Assembly: GCA_964017065.1 (NCBI GenBank)
Contig: OZ024791.1
Coordinates: forward strand, 1,393,586-1,457,585
DNA: 64,000 nt
Direction: 5' to 3'
Source: Haliclona indistincta
Lineage: Eukaryota > Porifera > Demospongiae > Haplosclerida > Chalinidae
The notes under the pieces were generated by a model that saw only the letters and a list, made by a program, of their open reading frames with translations, was not told the DNA's origin and made no database searches. Position numbers and translations under genes: made by a program. Below are positions 48,250 to 63,935 of the stretch, piece by piece; the first letter of the stretch is position 1; each line of letters opens with the position of its first letter.

Positions 48250-48536
48250 ATGGTTTGTACACGTTTTCTCGACTTCTGAGCTAGAGATCGACGCGCTGTA
48301 AACGCAGTACTATTCAGTACCATCTTGCGCAGAAACGTACAGAGCGATTTGTCGATATTCGTTCGCGAAGGTAGCAAAGCAGCGTTCGTGCACTAGAAAA
48401 AACTACGCTGTAAAAAAAGTAAGCGCTATTACGAAAATTCGCTCTGTACGTTTGTGCGCAAGATGCTACTGAATAGCACTGCGTTTACAGCGCGTCGATC
48501 TCTTGCTCAGAAGTCGAGAAAACGTGTACAAACCAT
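48250..48536. mobile_element. Fold-back element, 287 bp, ~105-bp arms
   Basis: ATGGTTTGTACACGTTTTCT at 48250 recurs inverted, ending at 48536. The arms include GATCGACGCGCTGTAAACGC, TATTCAGTA and AACGTACAGAGCGA, with only a few mismatches, and enclose about 75 bases. Tips are unlike the Mutator-like family here. No target duplication found. Confidence 0.75.
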
Positions 48537-48665
48537 CCGTGTATTATTTCTGCCATACTCTTATGGGAGATCGGTTTGTTTATAAATAGTTATTCAACCA
48601 CAATAATGTAACCATGTAACTATGAATAATTTGAATATTAAGTCCTTGCACCGCCACCTTAAGTA

Positions 48666-49433
48666 CAGAGGAGGTTGGAAGCATTAATATTCAGTCACGT
48701 GACATGTACAACTCCAAATCAAAATGTATGGCGAATCTTAGTTGCCAATTTTACCCAAATTCTCTGGACGGAATTGGACGCATTTAGTATCAATCGAAAG
48801 CTCTTGCAAAGAAGATTACAAAAATGCGATCTACCCGGTCCAACCCAGGGGTCCCCGAGGTGCTATGGGCGAGAAAGTAGTAGAGATTCTCAACAGTGGA
48901 AACACTACAGTTATTGTTCGTGCAAGCAATCAGCTTATTGACAAGTCTGCTACAGACGTCCTGAAGCAAAATCTTGGCGTTTAAAAACGGCGAGCGAAGA
49001 GACAGCTCCATTGTTATCTACAAAACCCAATATACAGCTGACGAGACCTGGTCAGAGCTAGAACTAAGAAAGTTGCTTAAAATTAACCTGTTTCACAGCA
49101 GAAAGATTCCTTAACTCAGCATAAGTGTGCTCGTCTACTGGAGCTGTGCTACTTCTTCATAAATTTTATGACATACAGAACACAGAAACTGTTGCAGTGC
49201 ACTATGCAAAATAGCTAAACCAGTACTTTAAGATCATATCTTTTAGTAAGACCAGTAATCAAGCTCTTTGCAATACAATTTTAGAAAGAATCCACGGATG
49301 ATTTCGAGTGCTGTATGCTAGCGCCATTGAGCCACGCCTCACGATGGAACGTTAGCTATGCATTCTTAAATCACGTGCGCATAATAACAGCCTAAAAATC
49401 ACGTGCGCATACTAATGCTTCCAACCTCCTAAG
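48666..49433. mobile_element. Mutator-like element (third member), with internal ORF fragment
   Basis: Left end CAGAGGAGGTTGGAAGCAT; right end ATGCTTCCAACCTCCT (49415-49430), with the last bases decayed (AAG instead of CTG). Inverted similarity continues inward (ATTAATATTCAGTCACGTGA versus ATTAGTATGCGCACGTGA). An open stretch at 48742-48984 encodes PVQPRGPRGAMGEKVVEILN and VIVRASNQLIDKSATDVL, codon-like and not TE-like, so a captured host fragment is possible. No matching 9-bp duplication remains. Confidence 0.6.
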
Positions 49434-50454
49434 CCAAAAAAGAGGGTGGGTCATTGGGTAAAGACCATTTTGGAAAAAAGTCCATTTTATTGAAAAAATA
49501 GTTCAGGCATTTTTAGGAGTTTCTGACGGTTTCTGATCTATTTCTGACAAATTATGTGCATAATTAATTTCTACTATCATGTCCATTAACCCTTTAATTA
49601 CTAAATTATCCAGCTGAATTTTTAACCTCGTAAATGCTGACCACTTCTCTCGTGAATATCTCGTGTGTCTTTTGTGCTACTGGTCTCAAATTTGCATCCT
49701 TTTACGCCAGTGAGTAGCCGCAATTTCCCACACTCAAGTCGGTCAATATGCCCCTCCCACTTCGAAAGTGAAGCCGATAAAGTGCAACGACCTCGTCAAA
49801 TTTTGCTCAAAGTTAGTACTTTGGGGCTGGCTGCTGAAATGTACACACAAATAGCAGTGGTTTTGGTGAGTGCAAAATGTAGCCCAGATCATAGAGAATG
49901 CACAAAAATGTGTTTGCAAGCACCCCGAAGCCATAAAATGTCCAAATTTTCTTGGCAGCCATTTTGTTTGTCCTAAAATGTTGTGAAATTTGCAATGAAG
50001 CCATAGAAATGCCGTTGCCATAACGTTTGGCGCAGGGGGCGCACCGTAAACCGGTCAATTTTTTGCGGTTATTTGTATTCTTCAATTTGGCTTAATTTTG
50101 GGATATTTTAACACTTTTTGAGAAAGTTATGGTGTCTGAAGTATGTATGTTGCCAAAAGGCAACAATAGGGGTTAAAGGGTTAAATCAGTTTATTTTCTG
50201 AATATTTTGACAAATTAATAATCCGCCAATAATCAATAATGTTTACAGAATAGCTATGGTTGCATGGTAATGATCATGTTCATGTTGATTACAGTGATAA
50301 ATTGCTCTGTAAGTAATAAAAGTTGTATATTGTTCTGAAATCAATGTTTAAGATATAAACTGAAGACTGAATCAAACAGAAACATGCATATACAGAAAAC
50401 AAGCTAGCTGGCACTCAGTTACTAGTTAGCTATACTCGGTCTACTGCAGTTCCA
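49434..50454. other. Repeat-like non-coding tract
   Basis: Contains words such as TTAACCCTTTAATTA and AGGGGTTAAAGGGTTAAA about 590 bases apart in inverted arrangement (49583 and 50168), suggesting another decayed inverted-end element. ORFs on either strand here are short and overlap, with no family resemblance. Confidence 0.35.
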
Positions 50455-52462
50455 CTACCTCTTGACCGGCTTTGATTTTTCAAATTTTCCTGCTTTGAGA
50501 ACTCTTGATTTCTCAACTGAAGAGATTTGGAATGCATCTGGTAGGACAGAGTTACTGTGGCGATCTTGAAAGTGTGTCGTCATGTTGTACTTCCAATGGA
50601 TCTGACTACATTGGGATTCTTGGCGTAGCAAAGGAATGTTTGTGCAGGGTGAATTTGTCGTGCCTTTAGCAGCACTAGCAAATGAAAATTTATAGAAGTA
50701 TTCACAATCTGACTGAGGTTCTTTAAAATGCTGGGACGTCTTCTTTATCTCAATAGTACACGTGCACGATTTCCCGCAAAAACCGCATGCATGTGGCAAG
50801 CAATCACCGCAGAGAATATGGAAACCCACATGAAGCCTCATCTGTACTTTCTTGATTCCTTTATGGCATAGCTTGCAGGTAAGCATAGATTTACGTTTGC
50901 CACTGATTGAAGATGCTACTTCATTTGAAGCAAAGCAGACAAAGCTTTCTTCTTCATTGGATTTAAGATAAGGAAGAAAGTTGCAATCAGTAGAGGCTAG
51001 TTCAGCAACTTTATCCTGAGACTGGCTCCACATATACTCACACAATACTGACAGCTCCTGTTTATCAAAGTGGTATGTCATCTGTTGGGAATTGTCTGGA
51101 ACCGACACATCGGGATTCACTGGGTGGATACATGTGAGCCAGATGTGGTTAGTTGTACACCAAGAGAACGGTCCCATACCCACTCACTCTCTGTATCTTT
51201 CAATACCGCAACAGGACCAGTTATTTTCACTCTACTGTGTGCTAACTCAGCAACTGTGAGAGAAGACACCTTCTTAGCAGTCTGATTAGAAATAGAGTCC
51301 ACCAAAAAGAAGGCAAGGCAAACTTGACCAGTGCTTGTGTGTACAAGAGTACAACATGGATCACCAACACAAAGACTATCATCTTCAACGTCACCACTTA
51401 ACATGTTTGTACCATGTTTGGACATACCTCGAACACGTCTAAGACGATCACTAGACTTGGGATCTGAGGAAAACAAAATTCAGACTACTGAAGCCTTATG
51501 TACCATCCTCCCATCATGCTCTATGAATCCATTTGCTACTCTTCCATCAACTGGTAGAGCATCTTCAATATCAATATCCTCATCTTCTTCAGATTCTGTG
51601 TTTTCCGATATCAGGACTGCCCCGGTGGCAGCTTCCTCCTCTTGTTCTTCCGAATCAATGCTGCTTCCTATGACTACACCGCGAGGACATGTCATCGTGA
51701 ATCCCTCAGTAGACCAAGCATCGTAGTCTAGTTCATTATCTGTAAATAGCCTGGTGCTGGACAAAAACTGATAAGCAATAATTCGACCTCTGAACCAGCA
51801 CTGAATTACGTCTACATCAGATGTGGAAGGAGATCCAACCCATGACGTGGGGTTCATGTGGTCCTTGCTGCCCTGTAGCCGTTTAGAAGCTCGTTTCCAC
51901 TCTGGATGCTTCTGGTACAGCTGAGATATTTGTGTGGCATGTGAAAGTCTTTCTCCACACTGCAGTATATCAAAATTTGTATTATGAGTAAGCGTACGAA
52001 GAACACTAAAAAGCCCTTCTAATCTGTCTGTGCCCAGTTGAAACAAGTACAAGGGATTATCTGGAAACTGCTGCTGCATTCTCACAGTGACAAGGTAGGC
52101 ACACTTAATCATTGCCTGACAGTCATAATACAGCTGTGCTGGTATGAATTTCGTTGCATTCCGCCTGCTATCAGAGACTATCAGAGAGTGACTAAGAGAT
52201 GACAGTTTCACTAGCTGATCTTTGAGAGAGAGAGTTACTGTAAAGAGATATGAAGATAGGCATTCACAAATGAATGAAAGAACTTTTACTTCAGACAAGA
52301 TCACCTCTTCCGAAGGTGTAAGTGAGCAATCAAGAGTAGAGAGTTGTGAAACAGCCTTAAGTAGAGAAACTGCCAGAGGTACATTTTGAGAATCATCAGG
52401 ATGTAGCAGTTGCTCGACATTAGGGAGATTCAGTTTGTCAAGAATCTCTTGAGTAGACCTCC
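50455..52462 (-). CDS. Transposase-like multi-exon gene, status unclear
   Basis: Three open blocks on the minus strand in order: about 52462-51480, 51468-51117 and 51183-50455. The first contains LLHPDDSQNVPLAVSLLKAV, LGTDRLEGLFSVLRTLTHN and HPEWKRASKRL, then a long acidic stretch (DSEEQEEEAA; ESEEDEDIDIED). The last is Cys/His-rich: CKLCHKG, LCGDCLPHACGFCGKSC, SPCTNIPLL, HWKYNMTTHFQDRH. A 41-base intron (GTGTACAACTAAC...CACCCAG) would join blocks two and three in frame; the first junction I could not resolve. The CGFCG ... SPC.N.P ... WKYN...H....H layout recalls large uncharacterised transposon-linked proteins common in mushroom-forming fungi; that recollection is unverified. It may be a domesticated or dying transposase. 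Confidence 0.45.
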
Positions 52463-52547
52463 TGTTATCTTAACTCTACATATCAACGAACCTCTGCTAT
52501 AGCTCTTAAGAACCTCACGGAATCTCTTAATAATGTGTTTGTCACCG

Positions 52548-52606
52548 GTTATACCATGCCTACCTGTGGTGTATTCATGATACACCACAGGTAGGCATGG
52601 TATAAC
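52548..52606. repeat. Perfect 27-bp-arm palindrome
   Basis: GTTATACCATGCCTACCTGT starts a 27-base arm repeated exactly in inverse after TCATG. A related weaker pair (CTTGTACCATGG ... CCATGGTACAG) flanks 52610-52868, so small hairpin elements have inserted here. Confidence 0.9.
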
Positions 52607-52925
52607 TGACTTGTACCATGGCAACCACAGGCCCAATGATGTCTGTAGGGCGGCTTGCGCACTCATTATAGGTTGCTGGTGAGGTTGACTCACAACTCTC
52701 ACCCCTTCTCTCTGGAAGGTAGATCATTTCGATGGTCTTTTGTTGTCCTGTGGGAGTCATGTGACTCCAAAGGATTTCCTGAGGAATATCTAGATATTCC
52801 ACAGCAAACCCTGTATTCCCGTGGTATAACTGGAATACACCACGGGCGGTGCCTTTGAAACCATGGTACAGTACAATAAAATTTAATAATCCATGGCTCA
52901 CCAGCCTCATCCTACCGGCCACATA

Positions 52926-53236
52926 CTCACTAGCATTACTCACTATAGCATCATCATCCTACCGCCCACTAGCATTACTCACTATAGCATCATCATCCTA
53001 CCGCCCACTAGCATTACTCACTATAGCATCATCATCCTACCGCCCACTAGCATTACTCACTATAGCATCATCCTACCGCCCACTAGCATTACTCACTATA
53101 GCATCATCCTACCGCCCACTAGCATTACTCACTATAGCATCATCCTACCGCCCACTAGCATTACTCACTATAGCATCATCCTACCGCCCACTAGCATTAC
53201 TCACTATAGCATCATCATCCTACCGCCCACTAGCAG
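52926..53236. repeat. 33/36-bp minisatellite
   Basis: Eight units of CTAGCATTACTCACTATAGC followed by (ATC)2 or (ATC)3 and CTACCGCCCA. Unit order by length: 36, 36, 36, 33, 33, 33, 33, 36. Open in several frames only because no unit contains a stop. Confidence 0.95.
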
Positions 53237-53411
53237 TGTAAAAGGCAGTTGCAGCTAGAGCAGAGTCACTGAAGGAGTCAAAGTATTGACAATTAACCCT
53301 ATATCGTATCTAATTTCACCTTTAGCCATTGAATCACTAGGTGTGATCGGTCCAAAATCTCTACTGACCTCAGTCGTCGTATTAAGCGTTACATGTAGTG
53401 TTGAAGTCAAA

Positions 53412-53748
53412 TGATTGTCCTATCTAATTCAAAGACTGTCAGTAGCAGTTCAACAGGGGAACGCCATATTAATAAGGGGCACAATTCCTGCTTTGTCTGT
53501 TGACTTGTTTTAGTAACAAATATCTTTAGGTAACACTAGGTGTAGGGGAAAATAATAAACAAACTATATTGACAAACAAACAAAAGAAGAAAAAAATTAA
53601 TTAATTTTAGCTTTATTATTACAACAACAAAAAGTTAAGAAAACAAGTCACATGATGAAGAAGGAAGTGTGCCCCTTATTAACATGGCGTTCCCCTGTTG
53701 GACTGCTACTGACAGTCTTTGAGTTAGATAGGACAATGATTTTGTTTC
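53412..53748. repeat. Inverted duplication, ~85-bp arms
   Basis: ATTGTCCTATCTAA(T/C)TCAAAGACTGTCAGTAGCAG and CAACAGGGGAACGCCAT occur at 53412-53500 and, inverted, at 53660-53748. The right arm belongs to the LINE fragment; the left arm is a copied piece of it. Confidence 0.85.
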
Positions 53749-53965
53749 GCTTCTGTAACGCTTGATATGGCGACCGATGTCAGTCAGGAAATTCCAAGAT
53801 TTTGGAACGACTGCACCAAGTGATTCAATGACAATAGGTGAAAATAGTGTGTCAGGGATAGTGACGTCCCAAATCAGTGATCTTCCATGGGACCAAGGCA
53901 CTGTGTAAGGCCATCCGGTCTCTTGCCGTCTGATCTTGACAAACCCGAAGGCTCAAGGGTGGATG
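53640..53965 (-). mobile_element. LINE / reverse-transcriptase C-terminal fragment, frameshifted
   Basis: The minus strand encodes the familiar non-LTR end: [14 protein letters not shown] in one frame, then after a frameshift WDVTIPDT, PIVIESLGAV, FLTDIGRHIKR, YLTQRLSVAVQQGNAMLI. Such a tail follows the RT domain in many invertebrate LINE ORFs. Broken and short; non-functional. Confidence 0.65.
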
Positions 53966-54216
53966 ATATGCCTGCTGATGTCATTGCTCTGTACAAGACA
54001 TTGTTAACTGTTGCATGACGATGGTGTTTTCCATAACTATCAATAATAATTATGGAAAATATTTGTTTAATAATTAATAGCTATTTTCTTTTTTCATTAA
54101 TTTTTTTTCTACACCTTAGTGCTACTGATTATATTAATTTTATCGTTATCATTATCCTACGCACAGATGGCGGGGCAAACACACATGCACAGACAGCTGC
54201 AGACAGCAAGGCAGAA

Positions 54217-54917
54217 TCAGGTTTCGCGAGCTCGATGATCACAGAAGGACTGGGGTCCACCACTGAGGCCCAAGTGGTTGATGCAGTTTAACGAGTGACC
54301 CCAGAATCCATATACACAGCCTTTGATGAGATCCCAGTTCCCTCCATGACCACCATACGGTCCAAAAGTTCGAAATGTATTGTTTGAATAGAGCACTCCG
54401 AACTGAATGGAATCCACTAGTGACCCTCCGTCCACAAGAGTTTCAATGATGGTACCACCGTATCGAAGATCAACAACATATTCATTTGACCCGCGTCCTT
54501 CCTCAGATCCATTCCCTCCGTGTTTGTGAACATCACCGTTCCTAATAAAAATTAATATGCTGCTGAACATAGCAAAGTTACTATAGGCACATACCAGTAG
54601 ACGACATATATCCCGGTGACCACATCCTCAGCTGGACCGCACGGTCCGGTGTATACTATGAGTTGCTTTATGATACCACAAGCATCATCAAACGGCTCTC
54701 CACCATTGTTACCGCCAGTATCCCCGAGCTTTTCACAAGGCAAGCTCTTAGGACTGAAAAAGTAAAACAGCTTATAATAATTCGGTAGATGATAGCTACT
54801 ATACCTATTCTCGTCGCCAAGTATCATGCCATGAGGCGATTTCGTCAGCCGAGATTCACTGCTACCCGATAGAATCAACTGGAAAAGGGCGAAGGCGGCG
54901 AGTGAGATCAAGAGCAT
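54217..54917 (-). CDS. Secreted jacalin-like lectin, 3 exons, 198 aa
   Basis: Minus-strand exons 54917-54805, 54753-54595, 54541-54217; phases agree, 199 codons. Signal peptide MLLISLAAFALFQLILSGSS. The rest fits one jacalin-type beta-prism lectin domain: GDTGGNNGGEPFDDACG (the GG..FDD start), IKQLIVYTGPCGPAEDVVTG, VYWNGDVHKHGGNG, then FGPYGGHGGNWDL and VYGFWGHSLNCINHLG near the end, where the GxxG...D sugar-binding loop of the family usually lies. Four or more Cys could form disulphides, unusual for plant jacalins but seen in secreted animal forms. Role may be glycan recognition in defence or in the matrix; this is inferred. The AG-rich 5' flank contains no TATA-like box. Confidence 0.75.
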
Positions 54918-55136
54918 CTTTGCGTGCAGCGCTGTTTATGAGCCACGCCCTAATCAGCAAACCGCATGCGTGGGAGGCTGACAGTCGCAGCACTTCAGCA
55001 AACACATTGCATACATGTATTCATGTGAAAATTGCTTGTTGCTATGATTAAAAAGCGCTGCCTATACAGTGTAAGTGATAAAATGGTTGAACTTTACAGT
55101 GTCCGGCTATGGTAAGTGACGGATGGTTGAACTTTT
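54918..55136. other. Short intergenic with a local duplication
   Basis: A ~37-base block (AAGTGATAAAATGGTTGAAC / AAGTGACGGATGGTTGAAC) and CAGTGTCC are repeated at 55070-55165, around the stop of the next gene. Confidence 0.5.
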
Positions 55137-56333
55137 TCAAGTGTAAGTGATAAGAGGCAGTGTCCAGCGATACGGGATTATCACTTCATGAGGTTTGGCT
55201 GGCAGTAAACACAGCGATGACGATATATTCTCATGTAGCTGTTTATTAACTCTCATCTCATGCAAGTAGCGAGAAGCACGAAATCGCCGGGGAATTCTTC
55301 TCTCTAGTTCTTGAAGAATTAACTCCATGTCATCGTCACTTGCTAGTTTCCTGGGATAGCGTCGGTGCTCAAGATTCATTGCATAAATATCTACATGTAT
55401 TAAAACTTGTCCCGGAAAGACAATCTCGCTGATAGCCTCCACGGATCGTGCAGCCCACCACCAAGATTGACTGTCATATTTCGTCACATAGGGGAGAAGG
55501 TGTTTGATTGCTCTATAATGGAATGCATTGAAGCAGGCATCAAAACGTGGAGAGGGAAGATAATCAGCAGTGTAATTCAGAGTGCAGTTCAGAGCTTTTC
55601 TCCTCTCCTGTGCTCTTACTGCACGCTGATTTCCAGACCCATCTGCTATACCCACAGCTGGTTCAATTCTCAGTAAAAAATTCTCAAATTCTCTCCACGG
55701 ATTATACAGCTTTTTGCCTCTGCTTGTAAGGTACGCATCGTCATCCAAGAAGATATAATAGTGATATTTTACTCCAAGCTTCTGAGAGATTTCGAACAAG
55801 AGATTTCGTCCTTCTGCCCACGTTAGTTTTTTGAAGCTTTCCTTGAATTCCATGTACCTCATATGTTTGGCTGGCATGGGCAAAGAACACTTTCTCTTGT
55901 AGCTCAGTACAATGACATCACACCTGCATGCTGCTTCATTGCCGATTGCTTTCTGCGGAGTCAAGTAACGATTCGATAAGCAACCCTCCGTTTCTAGGAG
56001 ATACAGGAACAACTTTGTGGAAACTACAGGCGAGGGCGTGGGTGACAAATAAAGTGAGGAGGAACGCAATGGTGTAGCAGCATACGAGAGGACATAAGTA
56101 CCAGGCAAAGAGATAGGTGAAGTGAGTAGGTGAGTAGGTGAAGGTCTTGGAGCAGGATTTTTATCCTTCTCAGTACTGGGGTTGCTCATCATTTGAAGAT
56201 GTTCCTCGTTGAGCAGTGTTTCGACCGACAATAACTTCTTACCAGAGTAGGACGCACGCATTCGCCATAACAAAATCACGAACAGGAGCCCAAATGCTAG
56301 AATAAACGCCACTCGCTTTAGAAGAGGAGACAT
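55137..56333 (-). CDS. Type II membrane glycosyltransferase-like protein, 398 aa, intronless
   Basis: The open frame begins upstream, but the first ATG is 56333 (MSPLLKRVAFILAFGLLFVI), a short basic cytosolic end followed by a single membrane anchor, as in Golgi glycosyltransferases. A Pro/Ser stem precedes a lumenal domain: CDVIVLSYKRKC, WAEGRNLLFEISQKLG, then YYIFLDDDAYLT, whose DDD is a likely metal/nucleotide-sugar-binding DxD. Further on are NLEHRRYP and ASDDDMELILQELERR. Two N-glycosylation sites (NCT, NYT). The pattern is not one of the GT families I can name. An acceptor-like TTCTAG lies just before the ATG, so a 5' UTR intron is possible. Its neighbour B3GALT6-like gene is also an intronless type II protein, but the two do not align. 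Confidence 0.7.
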   Translation of the reverse strand: MSPLLKRVAFILAFGLLFVILLWRMRASYSGKKLLSVETLLNEEHLQMMSNPSTEKDKNPAPRPSPTHLLTSPISLPGTYVLSYAATPLRSSSLYLSPTPSPVVSTKLFLYLLETEGCLSNRYLTPQKAIGNEAACRCDVIVLSYKRKCSLPMPAKHMRYMEFKESFKKLTWAEGRNLLFEISQKLGVKYHYYIFLDDDAYLTSRGKKLYNPWREFENFLLRIEPAVGIADGSGNQRAVRAQERRKALNCTLNYTADYLPSPRFDACFNAFHYRAIKHLLPYVTKYDSQSWWWAARSVEAISEIVFPGQVLIHVDIYAMNLEHRRYPRKLASDDDMELILQELERRIPRRFRASRYLHEMRVNKQLHENISSSLCLLPAKPHEVIIPYRWTLPLITYT

Positions 56334-56871
56334 ACCCTGCCTAGAAGAGTAACCATGCAACGGTCATGCAATAGCACCTGCCACCGCACCTGGTTTGTCG
56401 AATGCGTGGGCGTATCACGTGACGTACATATGCGTCATTATTCGCGCGCGTGACATGTTTATGTACAAAGTCATGTATGTAGCATTGTAGTGTACATGTA
56501 GCTGCGCGCAGGAGTACAGTTCTTCTGAGCTGCTGCAGCGACTCCTATTCGTAAGCGTAATCTCATTAGCTATGCTGACTGTACTGTCCATGATGAGAGC
56601 ACATGTTAACATGCATTGCACGTCACTGCGATAACCAAAGACTTATTATACTAGAATAAAAAGATGCTGATGTTGACGTCAAATTTTAATGTCAAGTACT
56701 GAAGACTCAATGATTTCATGATCATAGTAACATACACAACAATGCAACTGAGTAGTGAGTGAGAATGCCTGCTGCACTGAAGTGATTCTCTGTGAACACA
56801 GAACTGTAACATGATTACACACAAGCATTCTCCTGTGACCCAACGAAGCTAAATAACAACCATATACAGTG
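56334..56871. other. Intergenic
   Basis: 56380-56460 is GC-rich with CACGTGAC and GCGCGCGTGAC words (upstream control of the glycosyltransferase-like gene). The rest is AT-rich 3' flank of the pseudophosphatase gene. No ORF of interest. Confidence 0.4.
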
Positions 56872-57582
56872 TCACCTAGAATAGAAGTCTTGGACAGTCA
56901 TAGTGATCCTATTTCCATGCAATTCTCTCTCGTACTGTAACAGCTGCACAAGGAACCCATCGTTGGGTTTCGCTGAAGGATGCAGACCGTGTAAGTACTG
57001 CCAAGCTTGCTTGAGAGTCCATCCTTCCTCTTTCATCAAATGGGCGAGTACAACTGCACAAGAACGCGATAGCCCAAAATACGAGTAAACAAGAACTCTT
57101 GGTTGCATTTTGGGATTGGGGCATTTCTCACTTTCCTTCCTGACTTTGTGAAGGAACTCTAAACATTCTGGCAAGTGCGAGTGCAAATCTTCTTCGTCCT
57201 CGTCTTCAATGAAGACGCTCTTGTACTCCAGTCCATCGAACGGGTACTCCACAGGTGTGTTGGAAAGATTCAGTGCATAGCGCACGTGTTTGCGTGAAAG
57301 GAACTCTTCATCGTTGGAGCTAGGAGAGTTACCGACAAGAAGGTAAGGGAGAATTTCGTGTGCGTCCACCATCTCGTAGAATGACATCCTGTAGGAGTTA
57401 CTGGCGCTACTGCCTCGCTTGTCTCGTCTGCGCACCTCTGCTGTGGGGAGCTTCAAACGTGTCGACGAGTCGTTCACTTTAGGCGACTGCTGCAGGTTCT
57501 CGCCGGAATCGTGAAAAGCCGCATCGGACTCGGCTATCGTCGGAGCCATGCTCCTCTTGTGTTGTGAAGTAGCTGTACCCAT
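56872..57582 (-). CDS. Dual-specificity pseudophosphatase (STYX-like), 236 aa, single exon
   Basis: ATG at 57582 in good context (CAACCATGGG) gives MGTATSQHKR, a likely N-myristoylation start. The frame is open further upstream but without a better ATG. The N-terminal 75 residues are disordered and basic. Residues about 80-220 form a DUSP fold: EILPYLLVGN, HVRYALNLSN, IEDEDEEDLHSHLPECLEFL, then the P-loop region VLVYSYFGLSRSCAVVLAHLM and the LHPSAKPNDGF helix. The catalytic signature HCxxGxxR is altered: His to Tyr and Cys to Ser (YSYFGLSR), while Gly and Arg remain. The nucleophile is missing, so it should bind phosphoprotein without hydrolysis, as STYX does. The acidic loop D/E run is kept. 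No other frame damage, so this is a conserved-looking pseudoenzyme rather than a pseudogene. Confidence 0.85.
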   Translation of the reverse strand: MGTATSQHKRSMAPTIAESDAAFHDSGENLQQSPKVNDSSTRLKLPTAEVRRRDKRGSSASNSYRMSFYEMVDAHEILPYLLVGNSPSSNDEEFLSRKHVRYALNLSNTPVEYPFDGLEYKSVFIEDEDEEDLHSHLPECLEFLHKVRKESEKCPNPKMQPRVLVYSYFGLSRSCAVVLAHLMKEEGWTLKQAWQYLHGLHPSAKPNDGFLVQLLQYERELHGNRITMTVQDFYSR

Positions 57583-58120
57583 GGTTGAAAATAACAGATT
57601 CAGAGCCTTCTCTCTTCCGCCGAAATGACCGCTTGAAGCGCGTTTTTGGTATAAAATGCAGACATGTTTGCACGTGCATAGGAACGCGGTCACATTCTTT
57701 CAGTCCAATGGGAGTTATTGCATCCGCTTTGTTGAGTCTTCCCACTATATGTTCATCAGGGCAACAACTCTCACATCCTTGATAAACTTGTAAACGAAAT
57801 ATTATTCTTCCTCGAAAAAAACTACATGAATCTTGTCACAGAAAGTACATGTAATAATGCAAAATATTTAATTCTGTTAGCAACACGCTCAGTACAAAAA
57901 CAAAGACACTTTATATTGATAGAGAACTAAAATAATAATAATAATAATTCTGTGAGAGGCGCTGTATGTGTTACACTAGAACCATTCCAAAAAAATTAAT
58001 ACAATGATGTGGAAGATGAATGCATGCACTAACAATAGTTTAGTAGCTGAACACGCGAACATGAACGACGAAAGAGGTAATGTTTGTGGGTGTGGTCAAA
58101 GATCAGGTGAGGTACGCTAC
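57583..58120. other. Intergenic
   Basis: 5' leader of the pseudophosphatase gene (57583-57790, GC-moderate) and AT-rich 3' flank of the sorting nexin gene with an (AAT)n run at 57931-57948. Nothing else seen. Confidence 0.4.

Positions 58121-63935
<5,815 letters not shown>

Noticed and set aside
49665..50085. Overlapping ORFs of 90-103 codons on both strands
   Set aside because: No recognisable motif, strongly overlapping frames, and surrounded by inverted-repeat remnants.
52849..53258. Open frames of 120-130 codons with a repeating peptide
   Set aside because: Frame openness comes from the 33/36-bp minisatellite alone; no start context, splice sites or conservation.
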